A DNA stretch of 64,000 nucleotides, taken from the NCBI RefSeq assembly GCF_002836355.1, contig NZ_PJCA01000031.1, positions 1,054,001 to 1,118,000 on the forward strand, in the 5' to 3' direction. Under the pieces are notes generated by a model. That model saw only the letters and a list, made by a program, of their open reading frames with translations, was not told the origin of the DNA and ran no database searches. The translations under genes and the position numbers were made by a program. Origin of the DNA: Moritella sp. Urea-trap-13 (GTDB lineage: Bacteria > Pseudomonadota > Gammaproteobacteria > Enterobacterales > Moritellaceae). Positions 27,354 to 38,157 of the stretch are shown here, piece after piece. Position 1 is the stretch's first letter. The number at the start of each line of letters is the position of its first letter.

Positions 27354-27474
27354 GTCACCTTGATAGCAAGCTACAGTCACGCTGGTCCAAATCCTTGGGT
27401 CGTTCACATTTCCTTGGTGACGGCTTGTAACTAAGGTGGCTAAACTCGATGGTTCTGGCCGGAACGGAATTATA
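27354..27474 (-). ncRNA. Possible structured RNA in nupC leader
   Basis: GTCACC (27354-27359) can pair with GGTGAC (27416-27421). That stem encloses a TAGC/GCTA repeat (27364-27373) and CCAA-ATCC-TTGG (27387-27398), and GTTC/GAAC (27452-27465) forms another hairpin. On the minus strand a TATAAT (27474-27469) would start a transcript just before this block and run into nupC about 345 bases later. It could be a cis-regulatory leader or a separate sRNA. I recognise no known riboswitch. The remainder of 27475-27729 is AT-rich promoter sequence for liuA. Confidence 0.3.
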
Positions 27475-27729
27475 TAGAGATCTAGCTCACATTAATAATA
27501 TTTTCTTTAATTTTACTGCAAACGTCAAACCAATGATTAAAATTTAAACTAAACATGCAATTATTAAACTAAACATGCAGTCACAGATTTCACTATCCAA
27601 ATTGGCAACCCCCTCGTTAGCGACCATACTCAAACTAATGAAAGACAAGATTAATTCGCCAATTCAGTAAGATTATTGACTAACTCTAACTGTAGTCGCC
27701 AGTCATAGAGTCTCGAATAAGGAAAGTAG

Positions 27730-28902
27730 ATGCCAAATTCCTATACCTCACTTAACTTCGCCCTCGGTGAAACAATCGATCTACTGCGTGACAGTGTGGC
27801 GGCATTTGCTGATGATGAAATAGCACCTCGCGCAGCGCAAATCGATAAAGACAATTTGTTTCCAGCAGATATGTGGCACAAGTTTGGTGATATGGGATTA
27901 TTGGGCATCACCATCAGTGAAGAATACGGTGGGGTTGATATGAGCTACCTCGCCCACGTTATTGCCATGCAAGAAATAAGTCGGGCATCTGCCTCAGTTG
28001 GACTCAGTTACGGGGCCCATTCAAATCTCTGTGTGAACCAAATTTACCGCCATGGCAATGAACAACAAAAACAACAATACCTACCTAAGCTGATTAGTGG
28101 CGAACACGTAGGTGCACTGGCGATGACCGAACCCAACGCTGGTTCTGACGTGGTATCAATGAAGCTTAGCGCAGTATTAGACGGCGATGACTATGTGCTA
28201 AATGGCAATAAAATGTGGATCACCAATGGTCCCGAAGCCAGTACTTATATTGTCTACGCCAAAACAGCCCCTGAATTAAACAGTCATGGTATTACCGCCT
28301 TTATCGTTGAACGCGGTTTTGCTGGCTTTAGCCAAGCGCAAAAACTCGATAAACTCGGCATGCGCGGTTCCAATACCTGTGAGTTAGTATTTCAACACTG
28401 CCGAGTCCCAGCAGCCAATATCCTTGGCAAATTAAATAACGGCGTGCAAGTACTCATGAGTGGCCTTGATTACGAACGTTTGGTACTAACTGGAGGTCCG
28501 TTGGGGATCATGGATGCCTGTATGGATCTTGTGGTGCCTTATATTCACCAGCGTCAACAATTCGGTAAAGCCATTGGTGAGTTTCAACTTGTGCAAGCCA
28601 AGATGGCCGACATGTATAGTCAAATGAATGCCGCCAAATGTTATACCTACGCGGTTGCCCGTGCTTGTGATAACGGTGAAGCCAGCCGCAAGGATTGCGC
28701 AGGCGTGATTTTATATTGCGCAGAATTAGCGACTAAAATGGCGCTCGATACCATCCAGTTATTAGGCGGTAATGGCTACAGTAACGAATATGCTGCAGGT
28801 CGCTTACTACGAGACGCCAAGCTCTATGAAATTGGCGCGGGCACATCTGAAATGCGCAGAATGCTGATTGGTCGTGAACTGTTTAACGAATCAAGAGGAT
28901 AG
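27730..28902 (+). CDS. liuA: Isovaleryl-CoA dehydrogenase
   Basis: FAD-dependent oxidation of isovaleryl-CoA to 3-methylcrotonyl-CoA in leucine breakdown. At 390 residues it has the full acyl-CoA dehydrogenase fold. The motif [18 protein letters not shown] places the catalytic Glu at residue 249, the position that separates isovaleryl-CoA dehydrogenases from other family members, whose base lies near residue 370. [10 protein letters not shown] and QLLGGNGY are the FAD/substrate segments. ATG 27730 follows AAGGAAAG. First gene of the liu operon; the usual LiuR regulator gene is not beside it. Electrons should pass to EtfAB, encoded at 43-44.8 kb. Confidence 0.94.
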   Translation: MPNSYTSLNFALGETIDLLRDSVAAFADDEIAPRAAQIDKDNLFPADMWHKFGDMGLLGITISEEYGGVDMSYLAHVIAMQEISRASASVGLSYGAHSNLCVNQIYRHGNEQQKQQYLPKLISGEHVGALAMTEPNAGSDVVSMKLSAVLDGDDYVLNGNKMWITNGPEASTYIVYAKTAPELNSHGITAFIVERGFAGFSQAQKLDKLGMRGSNTCELVFQHCRVPAANILGKLNNGVQVLMSGLDYERLVLTGGPLGIMDACMDLVVPYIHQRQQFGKAIGEFQLVQAKMADMYSQMNAAKCYTYAVARACDNGEASRKDCAGVILYCAELATKMALDTIQLLGGNGYSNEYAAGRLLRDAKLYEIGAGTSEMRRMLIGRELFNESRG

Positions 28903-28907
28903 CGAAC

Positions 28908-30515
28908 ATGGCTAAAATCGGCACGACGCTTAACATCAAACACCCTCTGTTTATAGCAAAGCAACAGGCTATGCAGCAACTTGTCCAACAGCTCGAAAGC
29001 AATATTCAACAAGTAAAACAAGGCGGTGGCGAAATAGCTCAACAGCGGCATTTAGCCCGTGGCAAAATGCTCGCCCGTGAACGTATTGATGCGTTATTAG
29101 ATCCTGGTTCGCCATTACTGGAACTCGGGCAATTTGCGGCTTGGCAGTATTATGACGATGCCGTACCCGCTGCTGGTGTCGTCGCCGGTATTGGTCGGGT
29201 TAATGGTATCGAATGCATGATCATCGCTAACGATGCGACGGTTAAAGGCGGGACCTATTATCCACTCACAGTGAAAAAGCATTTACGCGCCCAAGAAATT
29301 GCCGAACGTTGCTGTCTACCTTGTATCTATTTAGTCGATTCTGGCGGCGCGTTTCTCCCCCGCCAAGATGAAGTATTTCCTGACCGCGACCACTTTGGTC
29401 GTATCTTCTTTAATCAAGCTAATATGTCAGCCAAAGGCATACCACAAATCGCTTCGGTTATGGGCTTATGTACCGCAGGCGGTGCGTATGTACCAGCAAT
29501 GGCAGATGAATCTATTATTGTAAAACAACAAGGTACTATCTTCTTAGCTGGCCCGCCTCTGGTCAAAGCGGCTACAGGTGAAGAAGTCAGTGCTGAAGAG
29601 CTCGGTGGCGCCGATGTACACTGCAAAATATCCGGAGTTGCCGACCATTACGCCGAAGATGACGCCCACGCATTACAACTTGTGCGTCAAGCTATCGCCA
29701 ATATCAATCACCTCAAACGGCCCAATTTAACTGTCTATCCCAGTATCCCACCACTATTCGACAGCTTAGAGTTATATGGCATTGTCGGCACCGACTTAAA
29801 AAAACAATTCGATATTAAAGAGGTCATTGCCCGCATTGTTGATAACTCTGAGTTCGATGAATTTAAGCAATACTACGGCGCCACACTGGTTTGTGGTTTT
29901 GCTCGCATTCATGGTTATCCTGTCGGCATTATTGCCAATAATGGGGTGTTATTCTCTGAATCAGCGCAAAAAGGCGCTCACTTTATTCAACTGTGTTGTA
30001 AACGTAAGATCCCGTTAGTCTTCCTGCAAAATATCACCGGTTTTATGGTAGGTAAAAAATACGAAGCAGAAGGTATTGCTAAACATGGGGCGAAAATGGT
30101 CGCCGCAGTGGCTTGCGCTCAGGTTCCAAAGTTTACCGTGATTATTGGCGGCAGTTATGGCGCCGGTAATTATGGTATGTGTGGCCGCGCTTATAGCCCA
30201 ACGATGTTATGGATATGGCCGAATGCCAGAATTTCGGTGATGGGCGGAGAGCAAGCTGCCAGCGTGCTAAGCCAAGTTAAAAAAGACGGCTTAGCCCGTC
30301 ATAATAAAAGCATGAATGCTGACGAAGAAGCGCAATTCAAAGCCCCCATTATTGAACAATATGAAACCCAAGGAGATCCTTACTATGCCAGCGCCCGCCT
30401 GTGGGATGACGGTATCATCGATCCCTTACAAACAAGACAGGTACTTGGCTTAGCTATATCAGCAGCCCTAAACGCACCGATAGCCGATACCCAATTTGGT
30501 ATTTTTAGAATGTAA
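28908..30515 (+). CDS. liuB: 3-Methylcrotonyl-CoA carboxylase, carboxyltransferase subunit
   Basis: Beta subunit (535 residues) of the biotin-dependent carboxylase making 3-methylglutaconyl-CoA. It contains both crotonase-like carboxyltransferase halves: the N half with [18 protein letters not shown] (about 143) and [13 protein letters not shown] (about 187), the C half with [17 protein letters not shown] and [16 protein letters not shown]. Starts five bases after liuA with GAGGATAG upstream. Partner is LiuD. Confidence 0.94.
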   Translation: MAKIGTTLNIKHPLFIAKQQAMQQLVQQLESNIQQVKQGGGEIAQQRHLARGKMLARERIDALLDPGSPLLELGQFAAWQYYDDAVPAAGVVAGIGRVNGIECMIIANDATVKGGTYYPLTVKKHLRAQEIAERCCLPCIYLVDSGGAFLPRQDEVFPDRDHFGRIFFNQANMSAKGIPQIASVMGLCTAGGAYVPAMADESIIVKQQGTIFLAGPPLVKAATGEEVSAEELGGADVHCKISGVADHYAEDDAHALQLVRQAIANINHLKRPNLTVYPSIPPLFDSLELYGIVGTDLKKQFDIKEVIARIVDNSEFDEFKQYYGATLVCGFARIHGYPVGIIANNGVLFSESAQKGAHFIQLCCKRKIPLVFLQNITGFMVGKKYEAEGIAKHGAKMVAAVACAQVPKFTVIIGGSYGAGNYGMCGRAYSPTMLWIWPNARISVMGGEQAASVLSQVKKDGLARHNKSMNADEEAQFKAPIIEQYETQGDPYYASARLWDDGIIDPLQTRQVLGLAISAALNAPIADTQFGIFRM

Positions 30516-30533
30516 CTTCGATAAGCCTAATCG

Positions 30534-30573
30534 CACATTACACATTACACATTACACATTACACATTACACAT
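30534..30573 (+). repeat. Heptanucleotide repeat (CACATTA)x5 between liuB and liuC
   Basis: Five perfect CACATTA units and a partial sixth (CACAT) fill the spacer between liuB and liuC. Slippage here would change the distance between cistrons but not any protein. Confidence 0.95.
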
Positions 30574-30591
30574 CAGAGTTAGGATCCATGA

Positions 30592-31407
30592 ATGACAAAA
30601 CAATCCGATCAGCTAAACATTATCAATGCAGAACACTTCCACACGGCTGTTGATGATCGCGGTATCGCCACAATCACCCTGACACGACCCAAGGTGCGCA
30701 ATGCGTTTAACGTCGACACGATTAATCATCTGTTAACAACGCTCGCGGTATTAGAGCATGATCCTGCTGTACGTATATTGCTATTACGCGCGCAGGGCGA
30801 ACACTTCTGTGCGGGCGCCGATATAAACTGGATGAAAGATGTTGTCAAATTAGGTTACCAAGAAAACCTCGCTGACGCCGGGAAATTAGCCAAAGTGATG
30901 GACAAACTAAACCAATTCCCCAAACCCACAATTGCCTTTGTGCAAGGCGCTTGTTTTGGCGGTGCAATTGGTCTGGTGGCCTGTTGCGATATTGCCTTGG
31001 CGACCTCAACGGCCAAATTCTGCTTAAGTGAAGTGAAAATAGGCCTTATTCCTGCGGTGATAAGTCCTTATGTCGTAGCTGCTATGGGGGTAAGGCAAGC
31101 CCGCCGCTATTGTTTAACCGGTGAACTATTTAGCGCAGAACAAGCGCTTGAGTATGGTTTAATCCATCGGCTTGATGATGATTTAGATGCACTCGCTGCC
31201 CCCTTTATTAATACCTTACTCGACAATAGTCCCGCCGCGATGCAAGCAGTAAAATCGCTGCTGCATGATATTAGTAACCATGCCATCAACGACACATTAA
31301 TTGCCGATACCAGTCAACGAATCGCTGCAATTCGGGTATCGAACGAAGCTCAGGAAGGGCTAGATGCATTTCTGAATAAACGTAAACCCGACTGGACCAA
31401 GGAATAA
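30592..31407 (+). CDS. liuC: Methylglutaconyl-CoA hydratase
   Basis: Enoyl-CoA hydratase family, 271 residues, converting 3-methylglutaconyl-CoA to HMG-CoA. The oxyanion-hole segments HFCAGADINWM (about 70-82) and GACFGGAIGLVACCD (about 120-134) are intact. ATG 30592 with AGGA upstream is the start; the ATG four bases earlier is out of frame and ends after 17 codons. Its place between liuB and liuD settles the assignment within a broad family. Confidence 0.9.
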   Translation: MTKQSDQLNIINAEHFHTAVDDRGIATITLTRPKVRNAFNVDTINHLLTTLAVLEHDPAVRILLLRAQGEHFCAGADINWMKDVVKLGYQENLADAGKLAKVMDKLNQFPKPTIAFVQGACFGGAIGLVACCDIALATSTAKFCLSEVKIGLIPAVISPYVVAAMGVRQARRYCLTGELFSAEQALEYGLIHRLDDDLDALAAPFINTLLDNSPAAMQAVKSLLHDISNHAINDTLIADTSQRIAAIRVSNEAQEGLDAFLNKRKPDWTKE

Positions 31408-31412
31408 CGCCG

Positions 31413-33521
31413 ATGTCGCATCAGGTCTTAATCAATCAACCCAAACCCTTTAACAAACTGCTTATCGCCAATCGCGGTGAAATAGCTTGCCGCATAATAG
31501 CAACAGCGCAACGACTTGGTATTAAATGTGTGGCTATTTACTCTGCGGCAGACAGCAACGCGCGGCATGTAAAAATGGCCGATGAAGCGTTTTATTTGGG
31601 ACCAGCACCCGCGACAGAATCTTATCTTAATAGCCAACGCATACTCACCATTGCCCAACAAGCTAATGTACAAGCCATTCATCCTGGTTATGGTTTCTTA
31701 TCCGAAAACGCAGCATTCGCCCAAGCCTGTGCTCAACAAGGATTAATCTTCATTGGCCCAAGTGTTGAGGCTATCACCACGATGGGCAGTAAAAGTGCTG
31801 CAAAAGCGATTATGGCAACCGCAGATGTACCACTTGTCCCCGGTTATCATGGCAACGCTCGAGATGAAAAAACATTAACCTATCACTCACACCAAGTTGG
31901 TTACCCACAATTGCTCAAAGCGGTATATGGCGGTGGGGGGAAAGGCATGCGCATCGTCTATCATCCCGAAGAGTTTAGCCAAGCACTCGCCGCAACCAAG
32001 CGTGAAGCAATGGCCAGTTTTGGCAATGATGACATGCTCATCGAGCGCTACTTAACCAAGACCCGTCATGTCGAAATTCAGATATTTAGCGATAATCACG
32101 GCAACTGCATTTACTTATCGCAGCGTGATTGTTCAATTCAACGTCGTCATCAAAAAATACTCGAAGAAGCCCCTGCTCCCGCATTACCTCAAGCCACACA
32201 AGTCGCCATGGGAGAAGCAGCTGTTGCAGCAGCCCAAGCAATCAATTATCAAGGCGCTGGCACAGTCGAATTCTTATACGACGAACAAGGTCAATTCTAC
32301 TTCATGGAGATGAATACCCGTTTGCAAGTCGAGCATCCCGTCACTGAGATGATCACCGGATTAGACTTGGTCGAATGGCAATTACATATTGCCAACGGCG
32401 CGCCATTACCACTGACTCAAACACAAGTTAAAATCAACGGTCATGCTATCGAAGTGCGTATTTATGCCGAGGACACCGAGAAGGATTTTATGCCTGCCAG
32501 CGGCAATATTACCTACTTAAATCAACCACCAGCATCTAGACATGTACGTATTGATACGGGGGTTGTGCAAGGCGATGACATCAGCCCCTATTACGACCCC
32601 ATGATTGCCAAATTAATCGTCTGGGATCATAGCCGCGACTTGGCTATTACGCGTCTACAAACCGCCTTATCGGACTATAAGATAGCGGGCATTAAAACTA
32701 ATATTGGCTTTCTAACGCAGCTGTCAAAAGTGTCGGCACTGCAAAGCGCAGATCTCAACACCGACTTCCTGCAGATCCATGCTGCGCTATTATCAGTTGT
32801 GCCCGCGAATATTAATTATGCTTTACTGTTAGCGGGACTCGCCTTGCAACTTCAAGCTAAGCAGTCTAGAGCACGGCATAATACACTTCATAACAGCATC
32901 GAGGATAGTGATTCCCCTTGGGCACAAACGACAGGCTGGCGTTTAAATCAACCGGCGACCAACACCGTTAAATTAACGACAGCGAATAACAATCAAGCAC
33001 AAGAGCAGTACCAATACAGCCTAGATGTGAGAACACTCGCTCAAGGTTATCAAATTAAGCTTCGTGACCCTGCCCATAAGCAGCAAGAATACACAGTTCA
33101 CGGTGAACTTGCTGGCCATGAACTCAGCGCATTTATTGATGGCCATCGAATCAAGGCAACCCTTGTTATCTCGCCATTACAAATCACGGTATTTTATGCT
33201 GGTCACAATACGGTATTGTTTCGCCAAGCGGCTATGCAAAATAAGGCCTCAACAACTAATATTAATACTAAAGTAGAAACCAAAATAACCGCGCCAATGA
33301 ATGGCGTTATCGTCAGTGTCCTTTGTCAAGTGGATCAAGTTGTCGACGCGGGTGAACCTTTAGTCGTGATGGAAGCGATGAAGATGGAGTGTAATATTAT
33401 AGCTCCTATAGCAGGCACAATTACCACCGTGTGTTATCAAGAAGGTGACATGGTTGAAGATGGTGCTGAATTAATACAGTTAACCCCTTCTCTCATTCTT
33501 GATAACAAGGAACAGGCCTAA
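31413..33521 (+). CDS. liuD: 3-Methylcrotonyl-CoA carboxylase, biotin subunit
   Basis: Alpha subunit, 702 residues: biotin carboxylase (about 15-460, with [21 protein letters not shown] and [15 protein letters not shown]), a linker/BT domain, and a C-terminal biotinyl domain whose Lys lies in [10 protein letters not shown]. Start ATG 31413 follows AAGGAA, six bases after liuC. It is somewhat longer than usual because of Gln/Asn-rich linker sequence near 480-530. Needs biotin ligase from elsewhere. Confidence 0.94.
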   Translation: MSHQVLINQPKPFNKLLIANRGEIACRIIATAQRLGIKCVAIYSAADSNARHVKMADEAFYLGPAPATESYLNSQRILTIAQQANVQAIHPGYGFLSENAAFAQACAQQGLIFIGPSVEAITTMGSKSAAKAIMATADVPLVPGYHGNARDEKTLTYHSHQVGYPQLLKAVYGGGGKGMRIVYHPEEFSQALAATKREAMASFGNDDMLIERYLTKTRHVEIQIFSDNHGNCIYLSQRDCSIQRRHQKILEEAPAPALPQATQVAMGEAAVAAAQAINYQGAGTVEFLYDEQGQFYFMEMNTRLQVEHPVTEMITGLDLVEWQLHIANGAPLPLTQTQVKINGHAIEVRIYAEDTEKDFMPASGNITYLNQPPASRHVRIDTGVVQGDDISPYYDPMIAKLIVWDHSRDLAITRLQTALSDYKIAGIKTNIGFLTQLSKVSALQSADLNTDFLQIHAALLSVVPANINYALLLAGLALQLQAKQSRARHNTLHNSIEDSDSPWAQTTGWRLNQPATNTVKLTTANNNQAQEQYQYSLDVRTLAQGYQIKLRDPAHKQQEYTVHGELAGHELSAFIDGHRIKATLVISPLQITVFYAGHNTVLFRQAAMQNKASTTNINTKVETKITAPMNGVIVSVLCQVDQVVDAGEPLVVMEAMKMECNIIAPIAGTITTVCYQEGDMVEDGAELIQLTPSLILDNKEQA

Positions 33522-34489
33522 TGGCGTCACTCATTTCAACAAACGTTAATCAGCTTTCTAACAAAGGGTATCAACTACCAGAACAGGTTAAAATAGTCGA
33601 AGTCGGTCCTCGTGACGGCTTGCAAAATGAAATTGAAATAAGCCTAAGCGACAAAGTCTCACTGGTGAATATGCTTAGTCATACAGGTTTAACCATGATT
33701 GAATCGGGTAGTTTTGTGTCACCTAAATGGGTACCACAAATGGCTAATAGCAGTGAGCTTTTCAAACGCATCAAACGTATTCATGGAGTCACCTACTCAG
33801 CACTCGCCCCCAATTTAGTCGGTTTAAATGCTGCAATAGCTGCAAACGTCGACCAAATAGCCATCTTTGGTTCGGCATCAGAAAGCTTTAGCCGTAAAAA
33901 TATAAACTGCTCGATTACCGAGTCGTTACATCAATTTGAACCCGTGGTAAAACAAGCGCTCGCAGCAGGTTTACCCGTGCGGGGTTACATATCCTGTACC
34001 TTAGGTTGTCCGTATGAAGGTTATATTAGTATAAATAAAGTCGCGAAGGTGGCGCAGCAATTACACGACATGGGTTGTTATCAAATAAGCCTTGGCGATA
34101 CCGTCGGTGTCGGGACTCCGGAAGCGGCCAAAGCCATGATTAACGCAGTTAGCCAGCACGTGCCTGTCGAAAAATTAGCCGTCCATTTTCATGATACCTA
34201 CGGCCAAGCACTGGCTAACATTTATGCCGCATTGCAATTAGGCATTAGCGTTATCGACAGTGCTGTTGCTGGTTTAGGCGGTTGTCCTTATGCTCAAGGC
34301 GCATCGGGTAATGTCGCCACCGAAGATGTGGTGTATATGCTCAATGGTTTAGGTATTGAATCTGGCGTTGATTTAAATGAATTAATTGCCGCGGGCAACT
34401 TCATTTGCCAACGTTTAAACCGCGCCAATGGCTCTAAGGTAGCGTTAGCCTACCCAACCGCACAAGCTCGATTTCAATCGAAAATATGA
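33521..34489 (+). CDS. liuE: Hydroxymethylglutaryl-CoA lyase
   Basis: Splits HMG-CoA into acetyl-CoA and acetoacetate. A 322-residue DRE-TIM barrel: [11 protein letters not shown] (about 28-38) carries the metal/substrate residues, [12 protein letters not shown] the metal His pair, and [12 protein letters not shown] the catalytic Cys near 267. Its ATG shares a base with the liuD stop (TAATG). Last step of the leucine pathway before acetoacetate activation. Confidence 0.94.
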   Translation: MASLISTNVNQLSNKGYQLPEQVKIVEVGPRDGLQNEIEISLSDKVSLVNMLSHTGLTMIESGSFVSPKWVPQMANSSELFKRIKRIHGVTYSALAPNLVGLNAAIAANVDQIAIFGSASESFSRKNINCSITESLHQFEPVVKQALAAGLPVRGYISCTLGCPYEGYISINKVAKVAQQLHDMGCYQISLGDTVGVGTPEAAKAMINAVSQHVPVEKLAVHFHDTYGQALANIYAALQLGISVIDSAVAGLGGCPYAQGASGNVATEDVVYMLNGLGIESGVDLNELIAAGNFICQRLNRANGSKVALAYPTAQARFQSKI

Positions 34490-34496
34490 GGTGACA

Positions 34497-36713
34497 ATGA
34501 CAGCGCAGTCAACTATTCCAATCTGGACCCCAAGCCAAGCGCGTATTGATGGCAGTAACATCACCCGTTACCTGCAGTTTTTGCGCGATGAATACTGCCT
34601 GACGTTTGTCCATTATCAGCAATTGCATCAATGGAGTATCGACAATACTGCGGTATTCTGGGGTTCAATCGTTGGCTTTTTTAATCTCAAAGGTAACTTT
34701 AATCTTGAGCGTGTTTTTGTCCACGATGACTGTTTTTATCATTGCCAATGGTTTCCAGATTCAACATTAAACTTCGCCGAAAACCTGCTATTTCCCCATA
34801 ACATTTCTAACTATAAAATTTCGACCGATAACATGCAGCCCCCCAATATATCGAGCAGCATATCGAGTAACAGCAGCACCAATCCAGACAAACTTGCCAT
34901 CATCAGTTGTGGTGAAGATGGTCGGAGAGTACAACTCAGCTATCAACAACTACGTGAAGAAGTCACGCGTATTGCAGGCGCTATGCGTGAAGTAGGCATT
35001 GTAAAAGGCGATCGTGTGGCGGCCATATTACCCAATTGCAGCGAAGCTATTGTTGCCATGTTAGCGACCACCAGTATTGGCGCAATCTGGTCATCCTGCT
35101 CGCCAGACTTTGGTCATCAAGGTGTGCTCGACAGGTTCACCCAAATTCAGCCTAAACTATTATTCGCCTGCAACGGTTATCACTACGCTGGTAAGCAAAT
35201 TGATATTAGCCAAAAGGTTAATGCGATAGCAAACTCCCTACCAGACTTAGCAAAACTGGTCATCGTTCCCTATTTAAAACTGGGCTTAGACTTAGACTTA
35301 GACGAACAGAACGAACAGAACGAACAGAACGAACAAGCAACATCCTGTACATTGCATAAAACCACAGCCTGTAACTGGCGACATTTTTGTGCGGCGATCC
35401 CACGCTCTTTAAGTTTTGAAGCGATGGCCTTCGCAGACCCCTTGTATATACTCTACTCCTCTGGCACAACGGGTATGCCTAAGTGTATTGTCCACAGTGT
35501 TGGCGGTACCTTATTACAACATGTCAAAGAGCTGGCATTACATACCGATGTACAAGTTCATGACCGCATTTTTTATTACACTACTTGTGGTTGGATGATG
35601 TGGAATTGGTTAGTCAGTAGTTTATCTCAGGGCGCAACCTTAGTATTGTTTGACGGCTCGCCTTTTCACCCGCATAAACAAATACTTTTTGAATTGGCTG
35701 ACACTGAAAAAGTGTCTATTTTTGGAGCCAGTGCCAAATATTATTCAGCCTGTGATAAAGCCCAGTTACGACCGGCACAGACCTATAAACTCAGCCATTT
35801 AAAAACTATGTTATCCACGGGTTCTACCCTATCCCATGAAAGCTATGATTATATTTATCAACATATTAAACAGGATGTGTGCCTATCTAGTATCTGTGGC
35901 GGTACTGATATTATTTCTTGCTTTATGTTAGGTATGCCAACCTTACCTGTGTACCGCGGTGAGCTGCAATGCATAGGTCTAGGCATGGACGTGGCGTTTA
36001 TGAAAAGTGATGAAGAGGAAGCAACAAACGCAACAAGTAAAAATCAGTCACCAATCCCACTTCGACTTAGTCATGCCAAAGGTAAAGGCGACCTGGTTTG
36101 CCGACAACCTTTCCCGTCAATGCCAACGGGGTTTTGGCAAGATCCCGATGATCAAAAATACCATAACGCTTACTTTTCGCGTTTCCATAATATCTGGGCA
36201 CACGGTGATTACGGTGAACTGATTTACCATTATATTAATGAAATAACAGGTCACGCTATTAATGACATTACAGATATCAATATTGAGCAAGTAGGCGTCA
36301 TTATTCACGGCCGCTCTGATGCGGTATTAAATCCCGGCGGCGTGCGTATTGGCACCGCGGAAATATATCGACAAGTAGAAAAACTATCAGCCATTCAAGA
36401 ATCTATCGCTATTGGCCAAAAATGGCAGGATGATGTGCGGGTGATCTTGTTTGTGCGTTTATCAGAGGGCGTTGAGTTAGACAGCCAATTAATAAGCCAA
36501 ATCAAACAGGTCATTCGAGCCAATACTAGCCCAAGACACGTACCCACTAAAATCATCGCTGTAGCCGATATCCCCAAAACCATCAGTGGTAAGATCGTCG
36601 AACTCGCAGTGCGTAACGTGGTGCACGGTATTGCCGTAACCAATAAAGATGCCCTCGCCAATCCTGAAGCACTCGCCTTGTTTGCTAATTTAGCTGAACT
36701 ACAATGTAAATAG
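34497..36713 (+). CDS. Acetoacetyl-CoA synthetase
   Basis: ANL-family ligase that re-activates acetoacetate released by LiuE. Motifs: YSSGTTGMPKCIVHS (about 320), the TGSTLS and GGTD segments, and the A10 Lys in KTISGKIVE. About 738 residues, nearly 90 longer than the usual roughly 650; the excess comes from a Ser/Asn-rich insert near 115-135 and a Glu-Gln-Asn repeat near 265. I choose ATG 34497 with GAGGTG before it, over GTG 34491. Seven bases after liuE, so part of the operon. Confidence 0.92.
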   Translation: MTAQSTIPIWTPSQARIDGSNITRYLQFLRDEYCLTFVHYQQLHQWSIDNTAVFWGSIVGFFNLKGNFNLERVFVHDDCFYHCQWFPDSTLNFAENLLFPHNISNYKISTDNMQPPNISSSISSNSSTNPDKLAIISCGEDGRRVQLSYQQLREEVTRIAGAMREVGIVKGDRVAAILPNCSEAIVAMLATTSIGAIWSSCSPDFGHQGVLDRFTQIQPKLLFACNGYHYAGKQIDISQKVNAIANSLPDLAKLVIVPYLKLGLDLDLDEQNEQNEQNEQATSCTLHKTTACNWRHFCAAIPRSLSFEAMAFADPLYILYSSGTTGMPKCIVHSVGGTLLQHVKELALHTDVQVHDRIFYYTTCGWMMWNWLVSSLSQGATLVLFDGSPFHPHKQILFELADTEKVSIFGASAKYYSACDKAQLRPAQTYKLSHLKTMLSTGSTLSHESYDYIYQHIKQDVCLSSICGGTDIISCFMLGMPTLPVYRGELQCIGLGMDVAFMKSDEEEATNATSKNQSPIPLRLSHAKGKGDLVCRQPFPSMPTGFWQDPDDQKYHNAYFSRFHNIWAHGDYGELIYHYINEITGHAINDITDINIEQVGVIIHGRSDAVLNPGGVRIGTAEIYRQVEKLSAIQESIAIGQKWQDDVRVILFVRLSEGVELDSQLISQIKQVIRANTSPRHVPTKIIAVADIPKTISGKIVELAVRNVVHGIAVTNKDALANPEALALFANLAELQCK
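35285..35335 (+). repeat. Compound in-frame repeat in acetoacetyl-CoA synthetase
   Basis: Three CTTAGA units (35285-35302) abut three full GAACAGAAC units plus a partial one (35304-35335). They encode LDLDLD followed by an EQN repeat. Both unit lengths keep the frame. Confidence 0.95.
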
Positions 36714-36720
36714 TGTTCAT

Positions 36721-36759
36721 TTTTCTATACTTGATTTATTGTTTTCTATACTTGATTTA
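36721..36759 (+). repeat. Direct repeat downstream of the liu operon
   Basis: TTTTCTATACTTGATTTA occurs at 36721-36738 and again at 36742-36759, a 21-base period. It lies just upstream of the promoter of the sulfur module and may be a duplicated upstream element. Confidence 0.85.
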
Positions 36760-36767
36760 CTGACCAC

Positions 36768-36798
36768 TTGCATATCGCATATTTACAATGTACGATAT
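36768..36798 (+). promoter_or_regulatory. Promoter with overlapping inverted repeat
   Basis: TTGCAT and TACGAT with a 17-base spacer form a reasonable sigma70 promoter (36768-36796). ATATCG (36772-36777) and CGATAT (36793-36798) form an inverted repeat over the same ground, a likely operator for the ArsR-family repressor encoded at the end of this operon. Confidence 0.5.
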
Positions 36799-36836
36799 AC
36801 GAATGATCAGTAACGAACAGTATTGAGGAGGTCAAA

Positions 36837-37715
36837 ATGTCTGCCATTATTAAACCATTTTTTCATCACGATACTTTTACTATCAGTTACATTATCTATG
36901 ATCCGCAGAGCCTAAAAGCTGCAATCATTGACAGCGCTGTCGATTATGAAAATAACTCCGGCAACATTGCGTTTCATTTTGCTAATACTCAAATTGAATT
37001 CCTAGAAGACCACAAGTTAACACTGGAATGGATTTTTGAAACTCACGCTCACGCCGATCATCTATCCGCAGCACATTATTTAAGAACACAGCTTGGCGGT
37101 AAAATTGCGATTAGCAAAAACATCACTCAAGTACAGCATGTATTTAAGGACATCTTTGGCTTCAGTGATGACGAAGTATCAGTCTCCGGTAAAGAGTTTG
37201 ACGTACTGCTTAGCCACAATGACACGCTTCATCTTGGTGATGTCGCCATCAACGTCATTGAAACACCAGGGCATACTAAAGACAGTGTCACTTATCTCGT
37301 CGAAGATAATGCATTTACTGGCGATACCTTATTCATGCCCGATAGCGGTTCTGCACGTTGTGACTTCCCTGGTGGCTCGGCCACAGAATTATACCAGAGC
37401 ATAATGCAGATCTATTCACTCCCAGACAATACCAAGCTTTGGGTGTGCCATGATTACCAACCAAACGGCAGAGAATTGCAATTTCAAACCACAGTGGCAG
37501 AGAGTAAAAAATCGAATATCCACATTCGTGATAATGTCTCACATGATGACTTTGTCGCGATTAGACAGACTCGTGATAAAAGCTTGGCCGTACCCAAACT
37601 GTTATACCCGGCACTGCAAGTTAATATTAAAGCAGGACAACTCCCTCAAGAAGATAAACGCAAGCAAGTATTTTTCAAAATACCTGTTTATACACCAACA
37701 GCAGAGAGCAAATAA
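36837..37715 (+). CDS. MBL-fold persulfide dioxygenase-like protein
   Basis: Metallo-beta-lactamase fold, 292 residues. The metal motif is ETHAHADHLSA (about 68-78), followed by ETPGHTKDSV and the FTGDTLF Asp. It resembles ETHE1/Blh proteins that oxidise glutathione persulfide or act in sulfide detoxification. A very strong ribosome site, AGGAGGT, precedes ATG 36837. The stop abuts the first YeeE/YedE gene. The company of YeeE/YedE proteins and a BigR-like regulator supports a reactive-sulfur role. A glyoxalase-II activity is the weaker alternative. Confidence 0.85.
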   Translation: MSAIIKPFFHHDTFTISYIIYDPQSLKAAIIDSAVDYENNSGNIAFHFANTQIEFLEDHKLTLEWIFETHAHADHLSAAHYLRTQLGGKIAISKNITQVQHVFKDIFGFSDDEVSVSGKEFDVLLSHNDTLHLGDVAINVIETPGHTKDSVTYLVEDNAFTGDTLFMPDSGSARCDFPGGSATELYQSIMQIYSLPDNTKLWVCHDYQPNGRELQFQTTVAESKKSNIHIRDNVSHDDFVAIRQTRDKSLAVPKLLYPALQVNIKAGQLPQEDKRKQVFFKIPVYTPTAESK

Positions 37716-38144
37716 ATGACGCAGTTAACTATTTTAGATTCAATTTTAGGCGGTCTGGTTTTATCCATTTCCGCTTTATTAATGCTCTTTGGTATCGGTA
37801 AGCTCAGTGGTATTTCCGGTATTTTTTACAACTTAAAAAACAGCAAATCGCCCAGTGAATACTGGCGAATATTATTTATCCTCGGCCTAGTGATAAGTCC
37901 TTTCTTTGCTCATTTTTTAGGATTTTCACTACCTAGCAGCATCGATGTGAGTTGGCCTGCTATTGTCATCGGCGGCTTGCTTGTGGGTATCGGCACTCGT
38001 GTTGGTTCCGGCTGTACCAGTGGCCATGGTATCTGTGGTATCGGTCGCCTTTCAGTACGTTCACTCGTCGCCACTATCATCTTTATGAGCACAGCGGTGA
38101 TTACTGTGTTTATCGTCAACAACCTTTTGTCATCGACAGTATAA
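37716..38144 (+). CDS. YeeE/YedE family half-transporter, first
   Basis: 142 residues with four or so helices. The signature GSGCTSGHGICGIGR (about 95-110) holds the conserved Cys pair of YeeE/YedE (TsuA-like) proteins, which move thiosulfate or other sulfur species. It is half the length of E. coli YeeE and should pair with the next gene product. Starts directly after the MBL stop. Confidence 0.85.
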   Translation: MTQLTILDSILGGLVLSISALLMLFGIGKLSGISGIFYNLKNSKSPSEYWRILFILGLVISPFFAHFLGFSLPSSIDVSWPAIVIGGLLVGIGTRVGSGCTSGHGICGIGRLSVRSLVATIIFMSTAVITVFIVNNLLSSTV

Positions 38145-38157
38145 GTTAGGATAAAGA

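Noticed and set aside
30534-30573. CRISPR-like repeat
   Set aside because: Units are 7 bases with no spacers; it is a simple tandem repeat.
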